NCBI RefSeq assembly: GCF_900109735.1
Contig: NZ_FOAS01000001.1
Location: 1-64,000 of the forward strand
Direction: 5' to 3'
DNA length: 64,000 nucleotides
From: Atopomonas hussainii
Lineage (GTDB): Bacteria; Pseudomonadota; Gammaproteobacteria; Pseudomonadales; Pseudomonadaceae
Shown here: positions 1 to 8,341 of the stretch, one piece after another
Layout of the letters: every line of letters begins with the position of its first letter
How positions within the stretch are numbered: the first letter of the stretch is position 1
Translations under genes and position numbers: made by a program
Notes under the pieces: model-generated
Told to the model about the DNA's origin: nothing
Databases searched by the model: none
What the model saw: only the letters and a program-made list of their open reading frames with translations

Positions 1-158
1 CGTTTCCAACTGTTGTCCCCCACTACTAGGCAGATTCCTAGGCATTACTCACCCGTCCGCCGCTGAATCCAAGAGCAAGCTCTCTTCATCCGCTCGACTT
101 GCATGTGTTAGGCCTGCCGCCAGCGTTCAATCTGAGCCATGATCAAACTCTTCAGTTC
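1..158 (-). rRNA. 16S ribosomal RNA, 5' end (partial)
   Basis: The reverse complement ending at 158 begins GAACTGAAGAGTTTGATC and continues into ATGGCTCAG, the start of a Pseudomonas-type 16S rRNA including the universal 27F site. The rest of the gene lies off the left edge. The operon is transcribed leftwards, away from the ABC transporter genes. Confidence 0.97.
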
Positions 159-350
159 AAATCAATCTGGGTTTTGAGAAAACCCTAAACTTGGCTCAGT
201 AATCGCAAATAAACTCATTGTGAATTCACAGAGTTACTTACTCTTACTGATAATCATGCGATCATCATTCATCGTAAGCACCCACACGAATTGCTTGATT
301 CAGGTTGTTAAAGAGCAATTTGGCTAAGCAGCTCGCTTAACCGAGGGCGC
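159..350 (-). promoter_or_regulatory. rrn leader with boxA antiterminator
   Basis: This is the transcribed leader upstream of the 16S gene. On the minus strand 306-317 reads TGCTCTTTAACA, the classical boxA that recruits NusB/NusE for rRNA antitermination. It lies about 150 bases before the mature 16S 5' end, as in other gammaproteobacterial rrn operons. The stretch between boxA and the 16S should carry RNase III processing sequences, which I did not resolve. Confidence 0.85.
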
Positions 351-378
351 ATTCTACAGCACCTCATTCCGCTGTCAA
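351..378 (-). promoter_or_regulatory. rrn promoter, proximal of three
   Basis: Minus strand: TTGACA at 378-373 and TAGAAT at 356-351, separated by 16 bases and followed by a GCGCCC discriminator. Consensus boxes with a GC-rich discriminator are typical of stringently controlled stable-RNA promoters. Confidence 0.75.
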
Positions 379-461
379 GCACTGTTCCGAAGAATTTTTT
401 CTTTCGATTCAGCCACTTAAAAAAGCCACTCGTTAAAGCCAGCTTCGTCAGCGGGAGGCGC

Positions 462-489
462 ATTCTACACTGAGCAAGCTCCGTGTCAA
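462..489 (-). promoter_or_regulatory. rrn promoter, middle of three
   Basis: Minus strand: TTGACA at 489-484, 16-base spacer, TAGAAT at 467-462, then GCGCCTCC. It has the same spacing, -10 variant and discriminator as the proximal promoter, 111 bases further upstream. Confidence 0.75.
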
Positions 490-622
490 CACCTCATTTT
501 CGAGTCTTTTCGCGCCTCGCCGAAGCGAGCCAGAAAACCCTCAGGACAGCTCCTCTTGCCGCCCCACTCCGCAAAAACCTTAACTAAGTCAATCAGTTAC
601 GGCTCGCTGCGAAGTGGGGCGC

Positions 623-650
623 ATTATAGGGGAGGATTTTCTGCGGTCAA
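623..650 (-). promoter_or_regulatory. rrn promoter, distal of three
   Basis: Minus strand: TTGACC at 650-645, 16-base spacer, TATAAT at 628-623, then GCGCCCC. This gives three near-consensus promoters in tandem with identical spacing. The bases from 651 to 820 separate them from the divergent ABC transporter operon; I see no clear forward promoter there. Confidence 0.72.
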
Positions 651-820
651 TCTTTTTGTCGCGACATTTATGTACAGAAAATGACAACTACGACTTTGGT
701 CTATGCTGGCCGAGGTGACAAAGCAGCGTTTAGCGGGTACACCTAGGCCTGCGCACCACGCTAACACCGGCAATGGGCACCATAAGTGGCCGTTCCTAAA
801 TAAGAAGAACCGGGGGTTGT

Positions 821-1939
821 ATGGCTGATCCGGCCAATGCGTTACCGTTTTTGCAGTTTAAGGGTGTGAAGAAGACCTATGACCAGAAAACCCTGGTTGT
901 TGTGGACTTCAATCTGGATGTCGCCAAAGGCGAGTTCATCACCCTGCTCGGCCCTTCCGGCTCGGGGAAAACTACCTGCCTGATGATGCTGGCAGGTTTT
1001 GAAGATGTGACCAGCGGCGAGATCCTCATCAACGGCCGCCCGGTGAACAGCATCGCGCCGTACAAGCGCAACATCGGCATGGTTTTTCAGCAGTATGCGC
1101 TGTTCCCGCATATGACCATCCGCGAAAACCTTGCCTACCCCCTGAACATTCGCAAGCTGCCTAAAGAGCAAGTCAACGCCAAGGTTGATGAGTATCTGGC
1201 ATTGGTAGAGCTACAAGCCTTCGGCAATCGCTACCCCGGGCAACTCTCTGGCGGCCAACGTCAGCGCGTGGCACTGGCCCGCGCGTTGATCTTTGCCCCG
1301 GACATAGTGCTGATGGATGAACCGCTCGGCGCGCTGGATAAGAAGCTGCGCGAGCAGATGCAATACGAAATCAAGCGCTTACACGAGCAGCTCGGTTTTA
1401 CGGTGATCTACGTCACCCACGATCAAACCGAAGCGCTGACCATGTCGGACCGCATTGCGGTGTTTAATGCCGGCATCGTGCAGCAGTGCGCGGCGCCGGA
1501 TGAGCTCTACGAGCGCCCGGCCAACCTGTTTGTGGCCGACTTTATTGGTGAGAGCAACAAGCTGCCGGGCACTTTGCAGGCTATCGACGGTAACACCGCC
1601 ACCTGCCAGCTCGCCGAAGGCAGCACGGTGCACGCGCAAATCGCCAATGTGCAGCAGGCCGGCGCGCCGATCACCGTATCGGTGCGCCCAGAAAAAATCG
1701 CCATTGCCATGCAGCAACCCGCCGACGGCAATCACGCGCCCGCCGACTTTATTACTCGCCTGTATGTAGGCGAGTACATCCGCTACCACTTTGCCCTGCG
1801 CGATGGCACCGAAGTGGTGGTGAAGACCCTGAATGACAGCAACGCCCCACAGCTTTCTGCCAAGCAAGCCGTCTGGCTAACGTGGGATGCGCTGGATAGT
1901 CAGGCACTCGACCGTGGTGAGGCCAGCCGAGCGCCGTAA
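821..1939 (+). CDS. ABC transporter ATP-binding protein, PotA-type (polyamine importer)
   Basis: 372-residue ATPase that would energise the importer encoded by the next three genes. Visible motifs are Walker A (residues 44-51), Q-loop Q90, LSGGQ signature (142-146), Walker B with D166/E167, D-loop, and switch histidine H200. After about residue 240 comes a TOBE-like C-terminal domain, the layout of PotA and other MOI-type importers. The family takes up putrescine, spermidine or related amines; the exact substrate cannot be read from sequence. First gene of an apparent operon that runs to 5209, 48 bases before the binding protein. Confidence 0.9.
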   Translation: MADPANALPFLQFKGVKKTYDQKTLVVVDFNLDVAKGEFITLLGPSGSGKTTCLMMLAGFEDVTSGEILINGRPVNSIAPYKRNIGMVFQQYALFPHMTIRENLAYPLNIRKLPKEQVNAKVDEYLALVELQAFGNRYPGQLSGGQRQRVALARALIFAPDIVLMDEPLGALDKKLREQMQYEIKRLHEQLGFTVIYVTHDQTEALTMSDRIAVFNAGIVQQCAAPDELYERPANLFVADFIGESNKLPGTLQAIDGNTATCQLAEGSTVHAQIANVQQAGAPITVSVRPEKIAIAMQQPADGNHAPADFITRLYVGEYIRYHFALRDGTEVVVKTLNDSNAPQLSAKQAVWLTWDALDSQALDRGEASRAP

Positions 1940-1987
1940 TTTCCCCCAGCCTCTTGCACACCCCGAAGAACAGAGAAGGATATTCGC

Positions 1988-3061
1988 ATGCGACTGAAAA
2001 CCCTGACCCGTATTTCGACCTTGGCTTGCAGTGCTGTGCTGTTTGGCACTGCGTTAAGCGCGCAGGCCGAACAGACGCTCACCGTGGTTTCGTGGGGCGG
2101 CGCCTATGGCGCGGCGCAGAAGAACCACATGATCGACCCGTACCAGAAAGAGAGCGGCACTAAGGTGCTGTTTGAGGACTACTCCGGCGGTATTGCCGAG
2201 ATGAAGGCACAGGTGGAGTCCGGCAATATCCAGTGGGATGTGGTCGATGTGGAAGTGATCGACTTGGAGCGCGCTTGCTCCGAAGGCCTGCTGGAAGAGA
2301 TCCCGCGGGATATTCTGCCGGCCGGCGTGGATGGCACCCCCGCAGCGGATGACTTCATCCCTGACGCACTATCCAGCGAATGCGCGATTGGCAATATCGT
2401 GTGGTCGGTGGTGTTTGCCTACAACAAAGACACCATTGGCGCGACACCCGCTGCCAGTGTGCAAGACTTCTTCGATACCAGCAAAATCGCTGGTAAGCGT
2501 GCCCTACGTAAGCGCCCGCAGGTGAACATGGAGTGGGCACTGCTGGCCGATGGCGTAGCCGCTAAGGATGTCTACGAAGTGCTGGCCACCCCGGAAGGCC
2601 AAGCCCGTGCGTTTAAGAAGCTCGACACTATTAAGAAAGACATCGTCTGGTTCGACTCTTGGTCACAAGCCCCGCAGCTGCTGAACGACGGTGGCGCGGT
2701 ACTGGTGCAGTCCGCCAACGGCCGCTTCTACGATGCCATTCGTAAAGAAGGCAAGCCGTTTGAGATTGTTTGGGATGGCCATGTGTTCGACCTAGATGCT
2801 TGGTCGGTACTCAAGGGCACCAAGAATAAAGAAGAAGCCTTCAAGTTCATTGCCTTTGCCACGCAGTCTAAGCCGCTGGCGGGCATGAGCGATGTGGCCT
2901 ACGGCCCGACCCGCAAGTCTTCTACCCCGCTGATGGACCCCGCTGCCGCACCGCACCTGCCGACTGCGCATCTGGACAAAGGCCTGCGTGCCAGCTCGGA
3001 GTTCTGGGCGGACTACGGCGAGTCGCTGGGTGAGAAGTTCAACGAGTGGCTGCTCAAGTAA
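1988..3061 (+). CDS. Extracellular polyamine-type solute-binding protein (PotD/PotF family)
   Basis: 357 residues with a Sec signal peptide (hydrophobic core about 9-22, AQA cleavage site after A27). The mature protein opens with a TLTVVSWGG strand and an acidic, aromatic ligand-binding region characteristic of type II binding proteins of the PotD/PotF/YdcS group. It should bind a polyamine or related amine in the periplasm and deliver it to the two permeases downstream. Placed between the ATPase and permease genes. A stem-loop follows the gene, which may set binding protein mRNA above permease mRNA. Confidence 0.88.
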   Translation: MRLKTLTRISTLACSAVLFGTALSAQAEQTLTVVSWGGAYGAAQKNHMIDPYQKESGTKVLFEDYSGGIAEMKAQVESGNIQWDVVDVEVIDLERACSEGLLEEIPRDILPAGVDGTPAADDFIPDALSSECAIGNIVWSVVFAYNKDTIGATPAASVQDFFDTSKIAGKRALRKRPQVNMEWALLADGVAAKDVYEVLATPEGQARAFKKLDTIKKDIVWFDSWSQAPQLLNDGGAVLVQSANGRFYDAIRKEGKPFEIVWDGHVFDLDAWSVLKGTKNKEEAFKFIAFATQSKPLAGMSDVAYGPTRKSSTPLMDPAAAPHLPTAHLDKGLRASSEFWADYGESLGEKFNEWLLK

Positions 3062-3072
3062 GTGACCCAACC

Positions 3073-3095
3073 GCCCCGGCGCACCGCGTCGGGGC
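3073..3095 (+). terminator. Stem-loop between binding protein and permease genes
   Basis: GCCCCG at 3073-3078 pairs with CGGGGC at 3090-3095 around an 11-base loop that itself has GCG/CGC pairing. No U-run follows, so it is more likely an mRNA-stabilising or attenuating hairpin than a full terminator. Confidence 0.4.
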
Positions 3096-3119
3096 ACTGA
3101 TTCTGCACAGGATGACGGC

Positions 3120-4352
3120 ATGACTGCGCTAACCCTCGACGAACAACAGCAAGCCCGCCGCGCCGAACGGCGCAAGCGCTGGGTGGCGTTCGCCTTTGTG
3201 GTGCCGCTGTTGGTGTTCATCATCCTGTCGTTTGTCGCGCCGATTGGCGCCATGCTCTATCGCAGCGTGCACCATCCGACGGTGGCCGAGCTGATCCCGC
3301 AGACGCTTAGCCAACTGGAGCGCTGGGACGGCCAAGGCGTACCCGATGAGCAAACCCTCAACGTGTTTACTGTCGAGCTACAGGCACTGGCCAAAGAGCG
3401 CTTATCTGGCAAGCTCGCCGAAGAGTTCAACCGCGCCTATGCCGGTATGTCCAGCGTGGTGAAATCCAGCGCGCGCAAGCTGCGCCGCGAAAGCCCCGAG
3501 CTACTGGCCGAGCAAGGCGCCAGCAAGCTGCTCGCAATGCATAAACGCTGGAGCGAGCCGGAGCTGTGGTTTCAGGTCAAGCGCGCCGGGCAAGTGTTTA
3601 CCTACGACTATTATCTGACCGCGCTGGATATGGAGGTCACCGCCGACGGCGGCATTCAGTCCCGCGAGCAGGCGCAGATTTACCGCCAGCTGTATGGCAA
3701 AACGCTGAATATGGCGCTGGTGATTACCCTGCTTTGCGCCTTGCTCGGCTACCCGCTGGCGTACTTTCTGGCCAACCTGCCGGATAAGAAAGCCAACCTG
3801 CTGATGATTCTGGTGTTGCTACCGTTCTGGACCTCGCTCTTAGTGCGCACTACGGCGTGGATTGCCCTGCTGCAAACCAACGGGGTAATTAACTCGTTCC
3901 TGATGGGTGTTGGCGTCATCGACAGCCCCTTGGACATGCTCTACACCCCGTTTGCCACGGTAGTGGCGATGACGCATATCCTGCTTCCTTTCATGGTGCT
4001 GCCGCTGTACAGCGTGATGCGCGGTATTGATCCCAGCTACCTGCGCGCTGCGCTGTCGCTGGGTGCCAAGCCGATCCCCGCCTTTGCGCGCATTTACTTC
4101 CCGATGACCTTGCCGGGTTTAAGCGCGGGGGCCTTGCTGGTGTTCATTATCTCGGTGGGCTACTACATCACCCCCGCCTTAGTTGGCGGCACCGACGGGC
4201 AAATGATCAGCAACATCATCGCCTTCCATATGCAGAGCTCGAATAACTGGGAGCTCGCCGCCGCGCTTGGTTCGCTGCTACTAGCGCTGATTCTGCTCTT
4301 GTACTGGGTGTACGACCGGTTTGTCGGCGCCCGCAACATCAAACTCGGCTGA
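3120..4352 (+). CDS. ABC transporter permease, PotB-type, with a long periplasmic insertion
   Basis: 410 residues; usual PotB proteins are about 280-300. A first membrane helix near residues 20-45 is followed by a soluble, charged segment to about residue 195, then five further hydrophobic segments including the EAA-type loop region around 320-340. The extra 120-130 residues account for the length and probably form a periplasmic domain. It pairs with the 282-residue permease next to it. The start codon at 3120 follows an AGGATGACGGC ribosome-binding region. Confidence 0.87.
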   Translation: MTALTLDEQQQARRAERRKRWVAFAFVVPLLVFIILSFVAPIGAMLYRSVHHPTVAELIPQTLSQLERWDGQGVPDEQTLNVFTVELQALAKERLSGKLAEEFNRAYAGMSSVVKSSARKLRRESPELLAEQGASKLLAMHKRWSEPELWFQVKRAGQVFTYDYYLTALDMEVTADGGIQSREQAQIYRQLYGKTLNMALVITLLCALLGYPLAYFLANLPDKKANLLMILVLLPFWTSLLVRTTAWIALLQTNGVINSFLMGVGVIDSPLDMLYTPFATVVAMTHILLPFMVLPLYSVMRGIDPSYLRAALSLGAKPIPAFARIYFPMTLPGLSAGALLVFIISVGYYITPALVGGTDGQMISNIIAFHMQSSNNWELAAALGSLLLALILLLYWVYDRFVGARNIKLG

Positions 4353-4360
4353 GGTAGACG

Positions 4361-5209
4361 ATGGCTCATCCTGCGTACTACGGCATCTGGCACAAGCTCG
4401 GCAGCCTGCTGTTAAAAAGCAGCTCCTATTTAGTGCTGCTGTTTTTGATTCTGCCGATTCTGGTGATTGTGCCGCTGTCGTTTAACGCCGAGCCCTTCTT
4501 CACCTTTACCGAAGGCATGCTGCGTTTAGACCCAGCGGCTTATTCGCTGCGCTGGTATGAGCAAATCTTTACCGACCCTAAGTGGCTACTGTCGATCAAG
4601 AACAGCTTCATCATCGGCATTTTCTCCACCATTCTGGCCACGGTGCTCGGCACTTGCGCGGCGATTGGTTTGGCGCGTGATGAAATGCCCGGGCGGCGTT
4701 TTATCACTGCGCTGCTGCTATCACCGATGATCGTGCCGCTGATTATTACCGCCGCGGGGATGTTCTTCTTTTATTCCAAGTTCAATTTGGCCGCGACTTA
4801 CAGCGGCATCGTGATCGCCCACGCGGCGCTGGGCACGCCGTTTGTGATCATTACCGTGACCGCCACGCTGGCTGGCTTTGATATGTCGCTGGTGCGTGCT
4901 GCGCTTAACTTGGGCGCGGCGCCGGTGAAGGTGTTCTTCGATGTGATCATGCCGCTGATTCGCCCCGGGGTGATTTCCGGCGCACTGTTCGCCTTTATCA
5001 CCTCGTTCGACGAAGTGGTGGTGATTCTGTTTATGGCCGGGCCACAGCAGCGCACTATTCCGCGGCAGATGTTCTCGGGCCTGCGTGAGCAGATCAACCC
5101 GACCATTTTGGCCGTGGCCACCTTGTTGATTGTGCTGTCGGTGATCCTGCTGCTGACGCTAGAGTGGCTGCGCCGCCGTAGCCAACACATGCGCGGGATC
5201 GAAAATTAA
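4361..5209 (+). CDS. ABC transporter permease, PotC-type
   Basis: 282 residues, standard length for PotC/YdcV. About six membrane helices are visible, the first at residues 18-40, with the conserved cytoplasmic EAA-like loop around 185-215. It starts 8 bases after the first permease gene stops. With that protein it forms the heterodimeric channel of the polyamine-type importer and is the last gene of the operon. Confidence 0.88.
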   Translation: MAHPAYYGIWHKLGSLLLKSSSYLVLLFLILPILVIVPLSFNAEPFFTFTEGMLRLDPAAYSLRWYEQIFTDPKWLLSIKNSFIIGIFSTILATVLGTCAAIGLARDEMPGRRFITALLLSPMIVPLIITAAGMFFFYSKFNLAATYSGIVIAHAALGTPFVIITVTATLAGFDMSLVRAALNLGAAPVKVFFDVIMPLIRPGVISGALFAFITSFDEVVVILFMAGPQQRTIPRQMFSGLREQINPTILAVATLLIVLSVILLLTLEWLRRRSQHMRGIEN

Positions 5210-5342
5210 TTCGCCATCAAGCTAGTCAGTACCTTTCTTAAGCTCAGGCAGAATTAACCCGCACCGACAAAAGCGTTCCTGAGGGCGACAGCCCTGCGGT
5301 ATCCTTGAAGGCTTACCGTGATCGCCGCAGGAACTTTTTATC

Positions 5343-7181
5343 ATGCCTGACTACCGCTCGAAAACCTCCACCTTTGGCCGCAACATGGCCGGCGCCCGCG
5401 CCTTGTGGCGCGCCACTGGCATGAAGGACGAGGACTTCAAAAAGCCGATCATTGCCGTGGCTAACTCGTTCACCCAGTTCGTGCCCGGCCATGTGCATTT
5501 GAAGGACATGGGCCAGCTGGTCGCCCGCGAGATCGAAAAAGCCGGCGGCGTGGCCAAAGAGTTCAACACCATCGCCGTGGATGACGGCATCGCCATGGGC
5601 CACGACGGCATGCTCTACAGCCTGCCGTCGCGCGAGATCATCGCCGACTCCGTGGAGTACATGGTCAACGCCCACTGCGCCGACGCCATTGTGTGTATTT
5701 CCAACTGCGACAAGATCACCCCCGGCATGCTGATGGCCGCCCTGCGCCTGAACATCCCCGTGGTGTTTGTCTCCGGCGGGCCGATGGAAGCCGGTAAAAC
5801 CAAGCTGGCCAGCCACGGCTTGGACTTAGTCGATGCCATGGTCGCCGCTGCCGATGACAGCTGCTCCGACGAAACCGTTGCCGAATACGAGCGCAGCGCC
5901 TGCCCGACGTGCGGCAGCTGCTCAGGTATGTTTACCGCCAACTCAATGAACTGCCTGACCGAAGCGCTGGGCCTGTCCCTGCCGGGCAACGGCTCGACGC
6001 TGGCCACCCACGCCGACCGCGAGCAGCTGTTCCTGCGCGCTGGCCGTTTAGTGGTCGAGCTGTGCCAGCGCTACTACGGCGAAGGCGACGAATCCGTACT
6101 GCCGCGCAACATCGCCAACTTCAAAGCCTTTGAAAACGCAATGACCCTAGACATCGCCATGGGCGGCTCGACCAACACCATCCTGCACTTGCTGGCTGCC
6201 GCCCAAGAGGCGGAAGTCGACTTCGACCTGCGCGATATCGACCGTCTTTCGCGCAAAGTGCCGCAGCTGTGCAAAGTGGCGCCGAACATTCAGAAGTACC
6301 ATATGGAAGACGTGCACCGCGCCGGCGGCATCTTCTCGATTCTCGGTGAACTGGCGCGTGGCGGCCTGCTGCACACCGACGTCAGCACCGTGCACAGCAA
6401 AACCATGGCCGACGGCATCGCCCAGTGGGACATCACCCAAACCAGCGATGAAGCCGTGCATACCTTCTTCCGCGCCGGCCCTGCGGGCATCCCCACGCAA
6501 GTCGCCTTCAGCCAGAGCACCCGTTGGGAGACGCTGGACGACGACCGCGAAAACGGCTGCATTCGCTCCGTCGAGCACGCCTACTCGCAAGAAGGCGGTT
6601 TGGCCGTGCTGTTCGGCAACATCGCGCTGGATGGCTGCGTGGTGAAAACCGCCGGCGTGGACGAATCGATCCACGTGTTTGAAGGCACAGCGAAAATCTA
6701 CGAAAGCCAAGACGCCGCGGTAAAAGGCATTCTGGCCGACGAAGTAAAGCCCGGCGACATCGTGATCATCCGCTACGAAGGCCCCAAAGGCGGCCCCGGC
6801 ATGCAGGAAATGCTCTACCCCACCAGCTACCTCAAGTCCAAGGGCTTAGGTAAGCAGTGCGCACTACTCACCGACGGGCGTTTCTCCGGCGGCACCTCGG
6901 GGCTGTCCATCGGCCACGCTTCGCCAGAAGCCGCAGCCGGCGGCGCGATTGGCTTAGTGCAAGACGGCGACAAAGTGCTGATCGACATCCCGCAGCGCGC
7001 CATCAACCTGCTGGTTAGTGATGAAGAACTGGCCACCCGCCGCGCCGCGCAAGACGCCAAAGGCTGGAAGCCGGTCGCCCCGCGCGCCCGCAAGGTAACC
7101 ACCGCGCTAAAAGCCTACGCCCTGCTGGCCACCAGTGCCGACAAAGGTGCGGTACGCGACAAGAGCTTGCTGGAAGGCTAA
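5343..7181 (+). CDS. ilvD: Dihydroxy-acid dehydratase
   Basis: 612 residues, close to E. coli IlvD. It dehydrates 2,3-dihydroxy-isovalerate and 2,3-dihydroxy-3-methylvalerate to the 2-keto acid precursors of valine, leucine and isoleucine. Iron-sulfur cysteines are visible at C122 (in NCDKITPGM) and C193 (in CGSCSG). The FTQFVPGH region lacks the third cysteine of the plant-type [2Fe-2S] enzymes, so an oxygen-sensitive [4Fe-4S] E. coli-type enzyme is expected. AGGAA lies upstream of the ATG. It stands alone and ends in a strong terminator. Confidence 0.97.
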   Translation: MPDYRSKTSTFGRNMAGARALWRATGMKDEDFKKPIIAVANSFTQFVPGHVHLKDMGQLVAREIEKAGGVAKEFNTIAVDDGIAMGHDGMLYSLPSREIIADSVEYMVNAHCADAIVCISNCDKITPGMLMAALRLNIPVVFVSGGPMEAGKTKLASHGLDLVDAMVAAADDSCSDETVAEYERSACPTCGSCSGMFTANSMNCLTEALGLSLPGNGSTLATHADREQLFLRAGRLVVELCQRYYGEGDESVLPRNIANFKAFENAMTLDIAMGGSTNTILHLLAAAQEAEVDFDLRDIDRLSRKVPQLCKVAPNIQKYHMEDVHRAGGIFSILGELARGGLLHTDVSTVHSKTMADGIAQWDITQTSDEAVHTFFRAGPAGIPTQVAFSQSTRWETLDDDRENGCIRSVEHAYSQEGGLAVLFGNIALDGCVVKTAGVDESIHVFEGTAKIYESQDAAVKGILADEVKPGDIVIIRYEGPKGGPGMQEMLYPTSYLKSKGLGKQCALLTDGRFSGGTSGLSIGHASPEAAAGGAIGLVQDGDKVLIDIPQRAINLLVSDEELATRRAAQDAKGWKPVAPRARKVTTALKAYALLATSADKGAVRDKSLLEG

Positions 7182-7199
7182 ACCGCCGCGCAGCTAGCT

Positions 7200-7231
7200 A
7201 AAGCCCAGCCGTCACACGCTGGGCTTTTTTC
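7200..7231 (+). terminator. Intrinsic terminator of ilvD
   Basis: AAGCCCAGC (7201-7209) and GCTGGGCTT (7218-7226) form a perfect 9-bp stem with an 8-base loop, continuing into a T-run. It lies 19 bases after the ilvD stop. Confidence 0.9.
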
Positions 7232-7375
7232 TGCCTGCACGCTAAGCGGCGTCTATAGTGAGAGCAATACGGCGCTGCGCCAAACCAGCCCAGCTGACAG
7301 TGCAGCGCCAGCCCTTAGCCGCAGGCTCGCCGCCTGCTTGAAAGGAGCCACCGCCTTGCCCAATAAGGACTTTGC

Positions 7376-8341
7376 ATGCGCGCACCGCGTGTTATTTATG
7401 CGCTGATACTGGCCCTGTTCGGCCTGCTGCTGAGCGCCTGCCAAAACGAGCATCGGCCAGCCTTGCGCATTGCCACCAACCCTTGGCCTGGCTACGAGTT
7501 TCTGCATCTGGCACAAATGCTCGGCTATTACGAAGAGTACGGCGTGCAGGTCAAGTTGCTCGAGCTAGCCTCGCTGAATGACTCACGGGTGAGTTTTGAG
7601 CGCGGCCAAGCCGACGGCTTTACCGGCACCCTGATCGAAGTATTGATGGCGCGCCAGTTCAGCAGCCGTCAGCCGCGTATTGTGTTGGTGACCGACTACT
7701 CCAACGGCGGCGATGTGTTGATTGCCAAAGCCAGCATTGCCGATCTCGACGGCCTGCGCGAAAAGCGCGTAGGTGTCGAGCCAGGCACCCTGAATCTGTA
7801 CTTATTGCAACGCGCCCTAGAAACCCAAGGCATGAAGCTTAGCGATGTGCAGTTAGTCGGCATGAACCAAGAAGCCATGGGCCCCGCCATGGCCGCCGAT
7901 GAACTGGATGCCGCCGTCACCTACCCACCTTTTTCGGTCAACATGCTCGAAGGCGCCAGCAACCACACCCTGTTCACCAGCCGGGAAATTCCCGAAGAAG
8001 TCCTCGACGTATTGGTGTTCGACCAGAGCACGATTGAGCAGCGCGCCGACGACATTCGCGCTGTGCTCAACGCCTACGCCAAAGCACAAGATTTTGCCCG
8101 CCGCCAACCCGACAAGGCTTATCAAATGATGGCCGCGCGGCAACATATCAGCGCCGCAGAGTTTGCCCGCATCGTTAAGGAAGACATTCGCTTGATTGAT
8201 AAACACGAGCAGGCCAGCTTCTTTCCGCCCAGCGACAAATTACTGCGCAGCTTAGAACGCACCCAAGCGGTGCTGCGCACCAGTGGCGATCTGGACTCCA
8301 GCGCCCCCGTGCAAGAACTGATTGAAGGGCTGGCCCCATGA
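7376..8341 (+). CDS. Periplasmic binding lipoprotein, NMT1/ThiY-like
   Basis: 321 residues with a lipoprotein signal: hydrophobic residues 7-19, lipobox LSAC, lipidated C22. The mature start (RIATNPWPGYEFLHLA) and the later PGTLN segment match the NMT1/SsuA/ThiY class of binding proteins for small organic ligands such as thiamine precursors, taurine or nitrate. No ABC permease or ATPase gene is next to it. Its stop overlaps the start of a membrane-bound hybrid histidine kinase by 4 bases, so I infer that it presents a ligand to that kinase rather than, or as well as, feeding transport. Ligand unknown. Confidence 0.85.
   Translation: MRAPRVIYALILALFGLLLSACQNEHRPALRIATNPWPGYEFLHLAQMLGYYEEYGVQVKLLELASLNDSRVSFERGQADGFTGTLIEVLMARQFSSRQPRIVLVTDYSNGGDVLIAKASIADLDGLREKRVGVEPGTLNLYLLQRALETQGMKLSDVQLVGMNQEAMGPAMAADELDAAVTYPPFSVNMLEGASNHTLFTSREIPEEVLDVLVFDQSTIEQRADDIRAVLNAYAKAQDFARRQPDKAYQMMAARQHISAAEFARIVKEDIRLIDKHEQASFFPPSDKLLRSLERTQAVLRTSGDLDSSAPVQELIEGLAP

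Noticed and set aside
7232-7375. Possible TPP riboswitch before the ThiY-like gene
   Set aside because: No THI-box core could be found in the 144 bases; the resemblance to thiamine-precursor binders is only at fold level.
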